Shown here in pieces: positions 17,830 to 26,556 of a DNA stretch of 64,000 bases. The position numbers and the translations under genes were made by a program. Origin of the DNA: Crocinitomicaceae bacterium (lineage in GTDB: Bacteria > Bacteroidota > Bacteroidia > Flavobacteriales_D > Crocinitomicaceae); contig JAQWYK010000032.1 of NCBI GenBank assembly GCA_029254025.1, forward strand, positions 1 through 64,000, given 5' to 3'. The notes below the pieces were generated by a model. It was not told the origin of the DNA. It did not search any database and was given only the letters and a program-made list of their open reading frames with translations. The number at the start of each line of letters is the position of its first letter. Positions within the stretch are counted from its first letter, which is position 1.

Positions 17830-17868
17830 CCTTAAATTTTCCGGTCCCAGTAAAGCTAGAATATAGGA

Positions 17869-18567
17869 TTACTTGTTGATAGATATATTTTCGATTATAG
17901 CTAACCACTCTTCAACGGATTTCGCATCGTCAATAGAGAAATTGCCGGACTGAGTTCTCCTCAGCGCAATTAATGTTGCACCACTACCTAATTTCTGACC
18001 AAAGTCAAACGCAATAGAACGAATATAGGTGCCTTTTGAACAAGTGATTTTAAAGTCTACCTCAGGAAAACGACTTCCATCAACTTCAAATGAATGAATA
18101 GTAATGGAATTTTGTTTCATTTCAATTTCTTTTCCTGCGCGTGCTGACTCGTATGCTCGTTTTCCATCTATTTTTTTAGCGGAAAAGATGGGTGGTGTTT
18201 GAAGTTGTTCTCCAATAAATGAGGTCGCAACAGTGTCCAATTGCTCTAGCGTGATTTGGTCTGTGGGGAATTCTGCATCGTATAATGTTTCCAAATCATA
18301 GCTGGGTGTTGTTTTTCCGAGTAAAAATGTTCCAGTATATGTTTTTTGCTGAGACATATAGAGCTCACTTTCTTTTGTTTTCTTCCCAGTACAAATAATA
18401 AGCAAACCTGTTGCAAGTGGGTCGAGAGTTCCCGCATGACCTACTTTAAATTTTTTCACATCGTATGATTTACGTAATCTCCAGCGCAGGCGATTAACAA
18501 CATCGAAGGATGTCCACTTCAATGGTTTATCAACTAGAATTACTTCACCTTCTTTAAAATCGAACAC
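17869..18567 (-). CDS. truB: tRNA pseudouridine(55) synthase
   Basis: Makes pseudouridine-55 in the T-loop of tRNAs. The 232-residue length corresponds to the short TruB form without a full PUA domain, common in Bacteroidota. Key motifs are ILVDKPLKWTSFDVVN (about 10-25), the catalytic aspartate in GHAGTLDPLATGLLIICTGK (about 43-62), SYDLETLYD, and IRSIAFDFGQKLGSGATLIALRRTQSG near the end. It is the last gene of the ftsX-DUF3098-uppP-truB series, 10 bp after uppP. Confidence 0.97.
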   Translation of the reverse strand: MFDFKEGEVILVDKPLKWTSFDVVNRLRWRLRKSYDVKKFKVGHAGTLDPLATGLLIICTGKKTKESELYMSQQKTYTGTFLLGKTTPSYDLETLYDAEFPTDQITLEQLDTVATSFIGEQLQTPPIFSAKKIDGKRAYESARAGKEIEMKQNSITIHSFEVDGSRFPEVDFKITCSKGTYIRSIAFDFGQKLGSGATLIALRRTQSGNFSIDDAKSVEEWLAIIENISINK

Positions 18568-18577
18568 GTCGCAGGTT

Positions 18578-19372
18578 TTAAGCCATTAATGCGTAAACAA
18601 TCGCTGCTGCACCAACGGCAAAACAATACAGTGCGAAATAAGTTAATTTACTTTTTTTCACCAGGCTGATCATCCAGCTGCAGGCGACAATACCAGTTAT
18701 AAAAGCAGTTACAAAACCGGCGCCTAGTGCTGTGTAATTGGCTCCCTCAATTACGAAATCGTCGGATAGTAAATCTTTCGCAACTTTTCCAAGAATCAAT
18801 GGGACTACCATCAAAAATGAAAACCGCGCTGCTCTGGGTTTATCAATCCCGAGAATTACGGATGTCCCAATCGTTGCCCCTGACCTCGAAATACCTGGAA
18901 GTATTGCGATGGCTTGCGAAATACCGATAGTTATAGCGTGAAGAAAACTTACCTCTTTGACGGTGTTTTTTGCTCTATCTGCAAGGAATAACAATAAACC
19001 AGTAACTAAAAGCATAGCGCCTACAAGGAGAATTTGTCCATCGAAAAAGGTTTCTAATTCTTCACTAAATACGACACCAACAATTGCTGCAGGAAGCATA
19101 GAAACGATAATTTTCAATGAATAATAAAAGGAATCATTCAGTTTGAATTGGAATAACCCTTTAAAAATTTCTCCTACATCTTTTTTGAATACAACCACAG
19201 TGCTTAATGCTGTAGCAAAATGTAAAACAACCGTAGTGAGCATGCTTTCTTTAGCAATAGCATTACTCCCTTGAAGTTCCTTTACAAGCTCTAAATGACC
19301 ACTACTCGATACGGGGAGGAATTCTGTCAGTCCTTGAATGATTCCGAGAATGATCGCATCAAGAATTCCCAT
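18578..19372 (-). CDS. uppP: Undecaprenyl-diphosphatase (bacitracin-resistance protein)
   Basis: Membrane phosphatase that recycles undecaprenyl pyrophosphate to the phosphate form used as lipid carrier for peptidoglycan and other wall polymers. The 264 residues have about seven or eight hydrophobic segments. Active-site motifs are GLTEFLPVSSSGHLELV (about 15-31) and ISQAIAILPGISRSGATIGTS (about 150-170). It directly abuts DUF3098 upstream (0 bp gap) and precedes truB by 10 bp. Confidence 0.97.
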   Translation of the reverse strand: MGILDAIILGIIQGLTEFLPVSSSGHLELVKELQGSNAIAKESMLTTVVLHFATALSTVVVFKKDVGEIFKGLFQFKLNDSFYYSLKIIVSMLPAAIVGVVFSEELETFFDGQILLVGAMLLVTGLLLFLADRAKNTVKEVSFLHAITIGISQAIAILPGISRSGATIGTSVILGIDKPRAARFSFLMVVPLILGKVAKDLLSDDFVIEGANYTALGAGFVTAFITGIVACSWMISLVKKSKLTYFALYCFAVGAAAIVYALMA

Positions 19373-19633
19373 TTAGTCCAGTTTCTCTTCTTGCGAAGAC
19401 TTATTTTTTTTGATGATTCCGTAGATAATGACGATATAACCAGTCACAATGAGAATTGGCGCTACGGTAATCCGAGTATGTGAAAAGAGTGTTTCTGCAT
19501 TAAACACATCATTGCTCTCTGCCGCACCTCCAACCATCAGGATAAATCCAATAATGTTTAGCGCTAATCCGATGAATAGGAACCGGTAATTTGATTTATC
19601 AAAAACGAACTTGTGACTTTCTTTATTTTCCAT
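19373..19633 (-). CDS. DUF3098 small membrane protein
   Basis: An 86-residue protein with two hydrophobic segments (about 19-37 and 53-74) and a charged C-terminus. The segment FLFIGLALNIIGFILMVGG is characteristic of DUF3098, a Bacteroidota family nearly always found between ftsX and uppP. The function is unknown; the conserved position suggests a link to cell-envelope growth or division. A TAAATTTG box overlapping the end of ftsX lies 4 nt before its ATG. Confidence 0.88.
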   Translation of the reverse strand: MENKESHKFVFDKSNYRFLFIGLALNIIGFILMVGGAAESNDVFNAETLFSHTRITVAPILIVTGYIVIIYGIIKKNKSSQEEKLD

Positions 19634-19637
19634 AGGG

Positions 19638-19645
19638 CAAATTTA
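19638..19645 (-). promoter_or_regulatory. Candidate internal -7 box for DUF3098-uppP-truB
   Basis: The minus strand reads TAAATTTG across the ftsX stop codon, 4 nt before the DUF3098 ATG. It could give a separate, nearly leaderless transcript. Chance occurrence in AT-rich DNA is possible. Confidence 0.3.
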
Positions 19646-20533
19646 ATATAAATCATCCATTCGTTTACGCAAATATTTGTTCAGCGCAAACCATGTTGAA
19701 AGTAGGCTAATAAATATACCTATTCCAACAAGAGATCCCAATAAAAGACCAAATGTCTTTATATCATACGTCAAGGTAATGTCCTCAATATATTTATTCA
19801 AACCATAAAAGACCCCCATTAGCAATGCCATGCCGATTATAGCAGACAAAAGACCTTGCCCGATAGCGCTCCATAAAAAAGGTTTGCGAATGAATCCAGG
19901 TTTTGCACCTACTAATTGCATTGTTTTTATGGTAAATCGTTTTGAGTATAGGGCGAGACGTATAGTGTTATTGATCATTGCAAATGCAATGACTGCTAAT
20001 AGCAGTCCAATGGCGATAAAAATGTAAATCCATCGCAAGAAACCTAGATTAACATCGTTTACGCGATTTTCATCATAGCTAACATCGTCAATTTGATTTG
20101 GGTATTCGGACAATAATTTTGACTTTATTTCTGCGAGTCCTTCTATTGAAACATAGGTGCTTTTAGGATTGAAGGTCACCGAAGATGGAAATGGACTTTC
20201 CCCATCAAAAATGGCTTTTATTTCGTTCAATTGTTGCTCATCATCCTGAAAGACTTCTAACGCACGTTCAGGCGAAACGAACCAAACTGCTTTGATTTCT
20301 TCCCATTGCTTGAGTTCTTGTTCGATTAATTTAATATCCGCTTCGTTTAGCGAGGGATTGAAGAATACATCAATCTCAACATTTTCTTTAGAAGAATTCT
20401 GAAGGTTATCTAACCCAAAATACGCACCGATAACTAATCCCAACATGAAAAGGACTAAGGAAATTCCTACAATAACAGATACATAACCAGTTTGAAGTCC
20501 TCTTTTGTTATATTTTTCTGCTTCACTTGCCAT
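19643..20533 (-). CDS. ftsX: Cell division protein FtsX (permease-like)
   Basis: Membrane part of the FtsEX ABC complex, which controls peptidoglycan hydrolases at the septum. The 296 residues have an N-terminal membrane helix (about 17-40), a periplasmic domain (about 50-165) and three C-terminal helices (about 170-190, 225-245, 260-285), the FtsX layout. Typical pieces are DIDVFF-like text after the first helix, FNPKSTYVSIEGLAEI and NTIRLALYSKRFTIKTMQLVGA. The partner ftsE is not in this window. It is first in the uppP/truB gene series. Confidence 0.94.
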   Translation of the reverse strand: MASEAEKYNKRGLQTGYVSVIVGISLVLFMLGLVIGAYFGLDNLQNSSKENVEIDVFFNPSLNEADIKLIEQELKQWEEIKAVWFVSPERALEVFQDDEQQLNEIKAIFDGESPFPSSVTFNPKSTYVSIEGLAEIKSKLLSEYPNQIDDVSYDENRVNDVNLGFLRWIYIFIAIGLLLAVIAFAMINNTIRLALYSKRFTIKTMQLVGAKPGFIRKPFLWSAIGQGLLSAIIGMALLMGVFYGLNKYIEDITLTYDIKTFGLLLGSLVGIGIFISLLSTWFALNKYLRKRMDDLY

Positions 20534-20665
20534 TTGGTACGAAGGTAAAAAGATTTTTTATACCGCTCGAAATTAATAATTAACAGTGCTTAGTTGAAAC
20601 GATAAGCCATCCGCAGAAAAATGAAATTATTTTCACAAAAATACTTACCAAGGTAAACAATTTTA

Positions 20666-20673
20666 TATCTTTG
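20666..20673 (+). promoter_or_regulatory. Candidate -7 box for the YceI lipoprotein
   Basis: TATCTTTG (TAnnTTTG) lies 35 nt before the start codon. The leader that follows ends in an A-rich run just before the ATG, which is usual for well-expressed Bacteroidota genes. Confidence 0.45.
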
Positions 20674-20708
20674 TTGTTATTATCGTATTAACAACTAAAT
20701 AAAAAAAA

Positions 20709-21350
20709 ATGAAAAAAGCGGTTTATGCATCATTTATGGTTGCAGCATTTGGATTAGCATCATGCGGTGGGTCTGAAGAAACAGTAGAAGAAGTAGTAGA
20801 AGAAGTAACTAGTACAGAGTACGTTCTCAACATGGATGAATCAAAGTTGGAATGGAAAGGTTCATGGGTGGTTCCAACTGAAGATGGTGGTCAAATGGAG
20901 GTTGAGTCTCACAACGGAACAATTGGAATTTCATCAGGAGAAGTAACCGTGAGTGGTGAAGAAACGACAGGTTCTTTCACAGTTGATATGTCTTCAATTG
21001 ATGATCAAGATTTAGCGGAAGATTCTACGCAAAAAGCAAATTTGGAAGGTCACCTTATGGCACCTGATTTCTTTAACGTTGCAGAGTATGCTAATGTTAA
21101 CGTAGCTTTGAACGGTGTGAAAGAGGGAATGGCAATGATTACTGTTGACATCATGGGTAACAAAATGGAGCAATCTGTTCCTGTTACAACTGAAGTTGAA
21201 GGTGATAAAATGATGATGCACGGTGAATTCCCAATGGATTTCACAGCACTTAATTGGAGAATGGCTACGCCAAATCCAGAGAAGCCAGAAGAAGGAAATG
21301 TTAGCCCAGTGGTGAACTTCCATTTACATGCAGTTTTGGATAAGAAATAG
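20709..21350 (+). CDS. YceI-like lipoprotein
   Basis: A 213-residue exported protein. The signal ends in a lipobox (GLASCGG, Cys at about 19) followed by a Glu/Val-rich linker. The body matches the YceI lipocalin-like domain: LNMDESKLEWKGSW (about 40-53), GTIGISSGEVTVSG, TGSFTVDMSSIDDQDL, HLMAPDFFNVAEYANVNVAL (about 115-134). YceI domains bind polyisoprenoids or other amphiphiles; the ligand here is unknown. It has its own promoter-like box and a strong terminator, so it is a single-gene unit. Confidence 0.88.
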   Translation: MKKAVYASFMVAAFGLASCGGSEETVEEVVEEVTSTEYVLNMDESKLEWKGSWVVPTEDGGQMEVESHNGTIGISSGEVTVSGEETTGSFTVDMSSIDDQDLAEDSTQKANLEGHLMAPDFFNVAEYANVNVALNGVKEGMAMITVDIMGNKMEQSVPVTTEVEGDKMMMHGEFPMDFTALNWRMATPNPEKPEEGNVSPVVNFHLHAVLDKK

Positions 21351-21387
21351 GTTTTAGTTTACAAATACCTTTTCATCATACAAGGTA

Positions 21388-21414
21388 AAGGGCTCTTTCG
21401 GGAGCCCTTTTTTT
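21388..21414 (+). terminator. Rho-independent terminator of the YceI lipoprotein gene
   Basis: GGGCTC (21390-21395) and GAGCCC (21402-21407) form a six-base GC-rich stem around a TTTCGG loop, followed by a run of seven T. Confidence 0.88.
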
Positions 21415-21531
21415 ATGAACTCACCCCTCAATAAGGATTGATTAAATCAGATACGCCTCTGCTATCGTGTTAATATTGATATTTCGTAGCTTATTAAACG
21501 ATTGAATGGGGTGTGTTTCAAGTTCGTTTAG

Positions 21532-21539
21532 TAATTTTG
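21532..21539 (+). promoter_or_regulatory. Candidate -7 box for the methionine-salvage operon
   Basis: TAATTTTG lies 5 nt before the mtnB ATG at 21545. A transcript would begin at or just before the start codon. No -33 half at normal spacing. No SAM riboswitch fold was recognised in the gap before it. Confidence 0.35.
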
Positions 21540-21544
21540 TTTTC

Positions 21545-22174
21545 ATGCAGAAGGAAGAAATATCAAACTCTTTAGCGGATCTAATCGTTGCTTTTCATCA
21601 TAAAGGATGGTCGGCAGCTACTGGAACAAATTACTCGTTTCGCCTGTCGGTAGCTGAAGATACTTATTGGGTATCTCAATCTGGAAAGGACAAATCGATC
21701 TTTGAATCTGATGACTTTATGAAGGTTGAATTATCTGGTGATGTTTGCCCAGGCTTCGAACATCTGAAACCGTCAGCCGAAAATTTGCTCCATGCAGTCA
21801 TTTATCAAAACTCAACGGCGCAGGTCATTTTGCATAGTCACTCGGTTTATTCAACTCTACTATCTCAATATGCTGTAGATAAATCGGAGCATTCTTTAAG
21901 GCTTCAAGGGTATGAAGTTCAAAAGGCAATTGCCGGCGTTACGTCACATGATCAGGAAGTTATGATTCCTGTTTTTGAGAACACTCAAAATATGCATTCC
22001 TTAAAAAACAGTATTGAGGATAGGTGGAAGTTTTGTAGTAAGGCGGCCGGCTTTCTGATAGGCAACCACGGTTTATACACTTGGGGTAAGGACTTAGCAA
22101 CAGCGAAGCGCCACATAGAGGCTTACGAGTTTTTACTGGAGTGTTTATACAAGCGCATGTTATTAAATAAGTAG
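21545..22174 (+). CDS. mtnB: Methylthioribulose-1-phosphate dehydratase
   Basis: Class II aldolase-family enzyme of the methionine salvage pathway; dehydrates 5-methylthioribulose-1-phosphate to the diketone. I start at ATG 21545 (209 residues), because the residues before it are not family-like and a TAnnTTTG box lies just upstream. The family start WSAATGTNYSFR (about 22-33), the zinc motif VILHSHSVYSTLL (H97, H99) and GNHGLYTWGKDLATAKRHIE near the end are seen. First gene of a tight operon, 3 bp before mtnD. Confidence 0.93.
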   Translation: MQKEEISNSLADLIVAFHHKGWSAATGTNYSFRLSVAEDTYWVSQSGKDKSIFESDDFMKVELSGDVCPGFEHLKPSAENLLHAVIYQNSTAQVILHSHSVYSTLLSQYAVDKSEHSLRLQGYEVQKAIAGVTSHDQEVMIPVFENTQNMHSLKNSIEDRWKFCSKAAGFLIGNHGLYTWGKDLATAKRHIEAYEFLLECLYKRMLLNK

Positions 22175-22177
22175 AAT

Positions 22178-22693
22178 ATGGCTATTTTAACCATTCCCGA
22201 TGACGGGATACAAATCAACAACGTCGAAGAAATTCGATCTTTTTTGAACGATCGAGGTGTATTTTATGACATTTGGGATACTGTTCATGTCAATAATGAC
22301 GACTCCATGGAGGTAATTCTTGAAAAATATACGCCCTTTTTGAAACCGTATATGGAAAAGAATGGATACCAAGTAGCTGACGTAATTAACATTAATGAAC
22401 AGACTGAGAACTATCAGGCCCTCCGAAATAAATTCTTAGCAGAACACATTCATACGGAAGATGAGGTACGCTATTTTATAGATGGTGAGGGAATTTTTTG
22501 GTTTCATCTTGAAAATGGTGAAGTCTTTAACGTTTTGTGCCAATCAGGTGATTTGATATCTGTTCCGGCTGGAGTTAAACATTGGTTTGATGCCGGGGAA
22601 AAGCCATTCGTTAAAGTAATTCGCATTTTTATTGATATAAGTGGATGGGTGCCACACTATACAGAATCGTCTATCGAAAAGAATTATATTTAA
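22178..22693 (+). CDS. mtnD: Acireductone dioxygenase
   Basis: Cupin-fold metal dioxygenase that converts acireductone and O2 to 2-oxo-4-methylthiobutanoate (iron form) or to an off-pathway product with CO (nickel form). The 171 residues contain all four metal ligands: HIHTEDEVR (H90, H92, E96) and AGVKHWFD (H135). It ends in TAATG, sharing one base with the mtnC start. Confidence 0.95.
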   Translation: MAILTIPDDGIQINNVEEIRSFLNDRGVFYDIWDTVHVNNDDSMEVILEKYTPFLKPYMEKNGYQVADVININEQTENYQALRNKFLAEHIHTEDEVRYFIDGEGIFWFHLENGEVFNVLCQSGDLISVPAGVKHWFDAGEKPFVKVIRIFIDISGWVPHYTESSIEKNYI

Positions 22694-23388
22694 TGCAACA
22701 ACCTAAATTTATTTTGACGGATATTGAGGGTACAACTACTCCAAAAACATTCGTGTTTGATGTTTTATTCCCTTATTTTTTGGCACACCTAGACGAGGTG
22801 CGGATTCACCAAAATGTGGCGGATTTTTCAAAGTGTATATTAGACGTTAAAGAAACGTTGAAGTCGGAAAATGGGCGTACTTCAGTATCATTAGAGGATG
22901 TGCTTGAAACTCTAAAAAACTGGGTTGAGACTGATAGGAAACACCCTGCGTTAAAAACATTACAGGGATTAATCTGGGAAAATGGATATCGCAAAGGTTT
23001 GTTAAAAGGAGTTTTATACGAAGATGTGCCGACTCAATTAAAAAAGTGGTCTAAAGAAGGTATCAAGTTGGGCGTATATTCTTCTGGATCAGTGAAGGCG
23101 CAAAAGCTACTTTTTGGTTTTTCAAATTTTGGAAATTTCTGTACATTATTTCATGCCTATTTTGATACGGGCGTCGGAAATAAAAGAGAAGTTGAGGCAT
23201 ACGACAGAATTGTTCAAGAGCTCGTCATAGATGTTGGGGATATTTTGTTTCTTTCAGACATCGCTGAGGAATTAGACGCAGCAAGTCAAGCAGGAATGCA
23301 GACTATACAGTTAATTCGTGATGAAACAGTATCTCCGGCGATTAACCATTCGCAGGTTAAATCATTTAATGAAATTATATGGAAGTAA
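22693..23388 (+). CDS. mtnC: Enolase-phosphatase E1
   Basis: HAD-superfamily bifunctional enzyme that enolises and dephosphorylates 2,3-diketo-5-methylthiopentyl-1-phosphate to acireductone. The start at 22693 (231 residues) puts the nucleophile motif FILTDIEGTTTPKTFVFDVL at residues 6-25, as in MtnC, where the second acidic residue of the motif is Glu. The second motif VYSSGSVKAQKLLFG and the last ILFLSDIAEELDAASQAGM are present. It overlaps mtnD by 1 nt and mtnA by 10 nt. Confidence 0.95.
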   Translation: MQQPKFILTDIEGTTTPKTFVFDVLFPYFLAHLDEVRIHQNVADFSKCILDVKETLKSENGRTSVSLEDVLETLKNWVETDRKHPALKTLQGLIWENGYRKGLLKGVLYEDVPTQLKKWSKEGIKLGVYSSGSVKAQKLLFGFSNFGNFCTLFHAYFDTGVGNKREVEAYDRIVQELVIDVGDILFLSDIAEELDAASQAGMQTIQLIRDETVSPAINHSQVKSFNEIIWK

Positions 23389-24470
23389 CGATACCGATAC
23401 CGTTAAGAACACTTTGGGAACACGAAGATCATATAGTAGTTATTGATCAACTAAAATTACCGCATCAATTTGTAATCGAGCACGTTAGGTCATTAAGGGC
23501 AGCGGTTTGGGTAATTAAAGAAATGGTGGTTCGTGGGGCTCCGTTAATTGCCTGTACAGGTGCATATGGAGTTTATTTTGGACTTAGAGATGCTCCAAGT
23601 AGTTCTGATTTAAAAAGCATACTTTCTGAACTTAGAAATTCGCGTCCAACTGCAGTCAATCTGTTTAATACAATGGATCGTTTGGAAGAAGAACTCTCTA
23701 AGTGCCAATCACTACAAGAAATGAGAGTGAAATCGCTTGAATTAGCGCGTCAAATTGTTGAGGAGGATGTTGAGATTTGTAGATTGATTGGTGTAAGTGG
23801 ATTACCATTGATAGAAGCCATACATGCAAACAATCCGGAAAGACCAGTTCATATTTTAACGCATTGTAACGCTGGAATGTTAGGCTGTATAGAGTGGGGT
23901 ACAATTAGTTCACCAATATATCAAGCTAACTCCAAAGGCATACCGGTTCATGTTTGGGTTGACGAAACCCGACCGCGTAATCAAGGTGCTAATCTTACTG
24001 CTTGGGAATTGACTCAAAATGGAATAGAACATACCGTAATCGTTGATAACACTGGTGGACACCTAATGCAAAAAGGAATGGTTGACTTGGTAATAGTTGG
24101 GGCTGATCGTGTTACACGTAATGGTGACACAGCAAATAAAATTGGGACTTACCTAAAGGCCTTGGCCGCTAAGGATAATAAGGTTCCATTTTATATCGCA
24201 TTACCCTCAACGTCAGTGGATTGGAAAACATGTGATGGTGTTAAAGAAATAGAAATTGAGGAGCGGAGTCCTGATGAGGTAAAATATGTTTGGGGAAATA
24301 ACGATAAAGGCGAGTTTGAACGAGTATTGATTTGCCCTGAAACGAGCCCTGCTTTGAATATCGGATTTGACGTAACCCCAGCAAGATTAATTAGTGGTCT
24401 GATTACAGATAGGGGTATTTGTGATGCCAGCGAACAGGGGCTGCTTAAATTGTTTCCTGAAAAACATTGA
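23379..24470 (+). CDS. mtnA: S-methyl-5-thioribose-1-phosphate isomerase
   Basis: Converts methylthioribose-1-phosphate to methylthioribulose-1-phosphate. The 363 residues include VRGAPLIACTGAYG (about 52-65), the catalytic cysteine in ILTHCNAGMLGC (C163), WVDETRPRNQGANLTAWEL (about 193-211), and the catalytic aspartate in VIVGADRVTRNGDTANKIGT (D243). It could be confused with eIF2B-like proteins, but these motifs and the neighbours settle it. It overlaps mtnC by 10 nt, indicating translational coupling. Confidence 0.96.
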   Translation: MEVTIPIPLRTLWEHEDHIVVIDQLKLPHQFVIEHVRSLRAAVWVIKEMVVRGAPLIACTGAYGVYFGLRDAPSSSDLKSILSELRNSRPTAVNLFNTMDRLEEELSKCQSLQEMRVKSLELARQIVEEDVEICRLIGVSGLPLIEAIHANNPERPVHILTHCNAGMLGCIEWGTISSPIYQANSKGIPVHVWVDETRPRNQGANLTAWELTQNGIEHTVIVDNTGGHLMQKGMVDLVIVGADRVTRNGDTANKIGTYLKALAAKDNKVPFYIALPSTSVDWKTCDGVKEIEIEERSPDEVKYVWGNNDKGEFERVLICPETSPALNIGFDVTPARLISGLITDRGICDASEQGLLKLFPEKH

Positions 24471-24477
24471 ACTAGTC

Positions 24478-25089
24478 GTGATTAAGAATATTATTTTCGA
24501 TTTGGGAGGTGTAATCTATGACATCGATTATCATAAAACAATAGATGCATTTGGACTGCTTGGAATTGACCAGGCGGAATTCTTATATTCTCAAGCACAG
24601 CAAACACCGCTTTTTGATAATTACGAAATTGGCGCAATCTCTACTGAACAGTTTATTTACGAATTAAAGGCTGCATTGAACAAGGAGATACCAGATTCCT
24701 TAATCATTCAAGCATGGAATGCTTTATTATTAGGTGTTCCGGCACATCGGCTAGATTTTCTGTTACAATTAAAAGAGCAATACGCTACTTATCTTCTTAG
24801 TAATACCAATGAATTACACATACGACAAATTGATCAAGAATTAAGAGAAATGAATGCGGGGTCTTTGAGTAATTATTTCAATGAAGTGTATTTATCGTTT
24901 GAGCTTGGTATGAGAAAGCCTCATAAAGAAACATTTATTGAGGTTGTTGACAGACTCGCGTTAGACCCGAATGAAACACTCTTTATAGATGATAGCTCCC
25001 AACATTTAATTGGTGCTAATCAAGCGGGACTTCACACATACCATCATATTTCTGGTGATATCGTAGATGTATTCCCTAAACTCGTTTAA
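24478..25089 (+). CDS. HAD-superfamily (subfamily IA) hydrolase
   Basis: A 203-residue phosphatase-like protein. I start at GTG 24478, which gives the HAD nucleophile motif IIFDLGGVIYDIDY at residues 4-17. The further motifs LLSNTNELH (about 102-110), GMRKPHKETF (about 141-150) and TLFIDDSSQHLIGANQAG (about 165-182) resemble YihX-type phosphatases. It lies 7 bp after mtnA and ends the operon, so a role in sugar-phosphate removal linked to methionine salvage is possible; the substrate is unknown. Its stop shares four bases (TTAA) with the opposing epimerase gene. Confidence 0.88.
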   Translation: MIKNIIFDLGGVIYDIDYHKTIDAFGLLGIDQAEFLYSQAQQTPLFDNYEIGAISTEQFIYELKAALNKEIPDSLIIQAWNALLLGVPAHRLDFLLQLKEQYATYLLSNTNELHIRQIDQELREMNAGSLSNYFNEVYLSFELGMRKPHKETFIEVVDRLALDPNETLFIDDSSQHLIGANQAGLHTYHHISGDIVDVFPKLV

Positions 25090-25493
25090 TCAGTTGTTTT
25101 TTCCTGACAGAGCTCTATTAGAATACCTTCTGTGGATTTTGGATGGAGAAAAGCGATGAGTTTATTATCGGCACCTGATTTAGGGCTTTGGTGGATTAGT
25201 TCAAATCCATTTTCTGATAATCGCTTTATTTCCAATTCAATATTTTCTACGTCAAAAGCGATATGATGAATGCCTCTCCCTTTTTTAGCGATAAACTTCG
25301 CAATTGCACTAGACTGGTCAGTGGCCTCTAGTAGTTCAATCTTAGATTCCCCCACTTGAAAAAAAGCAGTTTTTACGTGTTCTGAAATAACTTCTTCTAG
25401 TTTATAGCAGGATGTATTGAGCAATATTTCAAATGTTTTGATTGCTTCATCCATATTTTCAACGGCAAGTCCAACGTGTTCAATTTTTCTCAT
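25086..25493 (-). CDS. mce: Methylmalonyl-CoA epimerase
   Basis: VOC-family metalloenzyme that interconverts (R)- and (S)-methylmalonyl-CoA in propionyl-CoA metabolism. The 135 residues begin with IEHVGLAVENMDEAIKTFE, contain KIELLEATDQSSAIAKFIAK, GRGIHHIAFDVENIE (about 73-87) and end with GILIELCQ, the metal ligands H, H and E being in the expected places. The mutase and carboxylase partners are not in this window. It is a single gene. Confidence 0.93.
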   Translation of the reverse strand: MRKIEHVGLAVENMDEAIKTFEILLNTSCYKLEEVISEHVKTAFFQVGESKIELLEATDQSSAIAKFIAKKGRGIHHIAFDVENIELEIKRLSENGFELIHQSPKSGADNKLIAFLHPKSTEGILIELCQEKTTD

Positions 25494-25508
25494 GGGCTAA
25501 AAATAAAA

Positions 25509-25537
25509 AAAATCCTACCCGAAAAGAGTAGGATTAC
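25509..25537 (-). terminator. Rho-independent terminator of the T9SS substrate gene
   Basis: The minus strand reads AATCCTAC (25535-25528), a CTTTTCGG-type loop, GTAGGATT (25518-25511), then a run of T. The eight-base perfect stem lies about 18 bp past the stop of the upstream minus-strand gene. Confidence 0.85.
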
Positions 25538-25554
25538 ATTATGTTTATAATCGA

Positions 25555-26349
25555 TTACCCTTTAATGAATTTCTCATTTTTGTTATCGAAATTAATGTAG
25601 TAAGCGCCTTTTCTTAAATTTTCGCAGTTTACAATCGAAGCATAGCCTTTCTTAACAATATTTCCGTAGGCATCATAAATTTCGTATTTCGTCTCGATCG
25701 CAGCTCCATTTGTTGTGAATTTTATTTCCGATTTCACCTTTTTTGGAGCCATCTCTACCATTGTTAGACTCGATGTAAATGTTTGTTCAGCGGACTTTTT
25801 CTTCGTTCCTGAATTGTCTACCTGAACAACACGTACTTTGTTTTCTCCCGAGTGAGGAATTACCTTATACTCATAATAATTCTCAGTAGGAGTTCCAACA
25901 CCGTCTACTTCACCGGCACTAACCCATTTATTCCATCTGTACTGTTCAATGATGTATGGAAGTTTTCCCTGCTCAGATGTTGTTTTCCATTGAAGTAATC
26001 CGTCGTCGGAGATAGTCATTTCAGTTACTTGAAATGTTGAACGAGGTAATAAAACTTCCGGATTTAAAATTTTTGGGGTACATCCATTGTTGTGTTCAAT
26101 TACTATGAAAACCGGATCTCCAACGTTGATGTTGAATAAGGAGAAGTCAATCTCGAAAGCACTTCTACTTACACCACCAGGCATTACGTCTCCGTTAATA
26201 GTTACTTTGGTGGCGCAAAATCCGAATCCATCCTCGTCTTCAGGATTTTGGACATACAGATTTTTCCCTTGGTAACTTCCTTCAATGGATAAGTCAGCTC
26301 GCGCTATTAAACTTGAAAAAAGTGATAAAGAAATAAAAAATGCCTTCAT
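25555..26349 (-). CDS. Secreted protein with a T9SS type A-like C-terminal domain
   Basis: A 264-residue protein with a typical signal peptide (MKAFFISLSLFSSLIARA) and a beta-rich body that I cannot assign. The middle contains a fibronectin-like region (about 115-190, LLQWKTTSEQGKLPYIIEQY). The C-terminal about 75 residues resemble a T9SS sorting domain: YEIYDAYGNIVKKGYASIV, then LRKGAYYINFDNKNEKFIKG. It is probably exported through the T9SS and exposed or released. Own terminator downstream; no obvious partner genes. Confidence 0.75.
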   Translation of the reverse strand: MKAFFISLSLFSSLIARADLSIEGSYQGKNLYVQNPEDEDGFGFCATKVTINGDVMPGGVSRSAFEIDFSLFNINVGDPVFIVIEHNNGCTPKILNPEVLLPRSTFQVTEMTISDDGLLQWKTTSEQGKLPYIIEQYRWNKWVSAGEVDGVGTPTENYYEYKVIPHSGENKVRVVQVDNSGTKKKSAEQTFTSSLTMVEMAPKKVKSEIKFTTNGAAIETKYEIYDAYGNIVKKGYASIVNCENLRKGAYYINFDNKNEKFIKG

Positions 26350-26556
26350 TTATAGTGTGAGTAAAATTTTACAACTGCAATAATACGCCGTATTTATTAA
26401 AAAAGCAATTGATGTAAATACTTTTTTTCTTCGAATTCTTTTTTTGAACCTATAAACGGCAAAATTCTGTAGATTAACATCCAATCATCTAATATTTCTA
26501 TTATCTTAGTAGCCACTATTGTAAGCGACTATGTGTCTGTAAAACTCTCAGTATTT

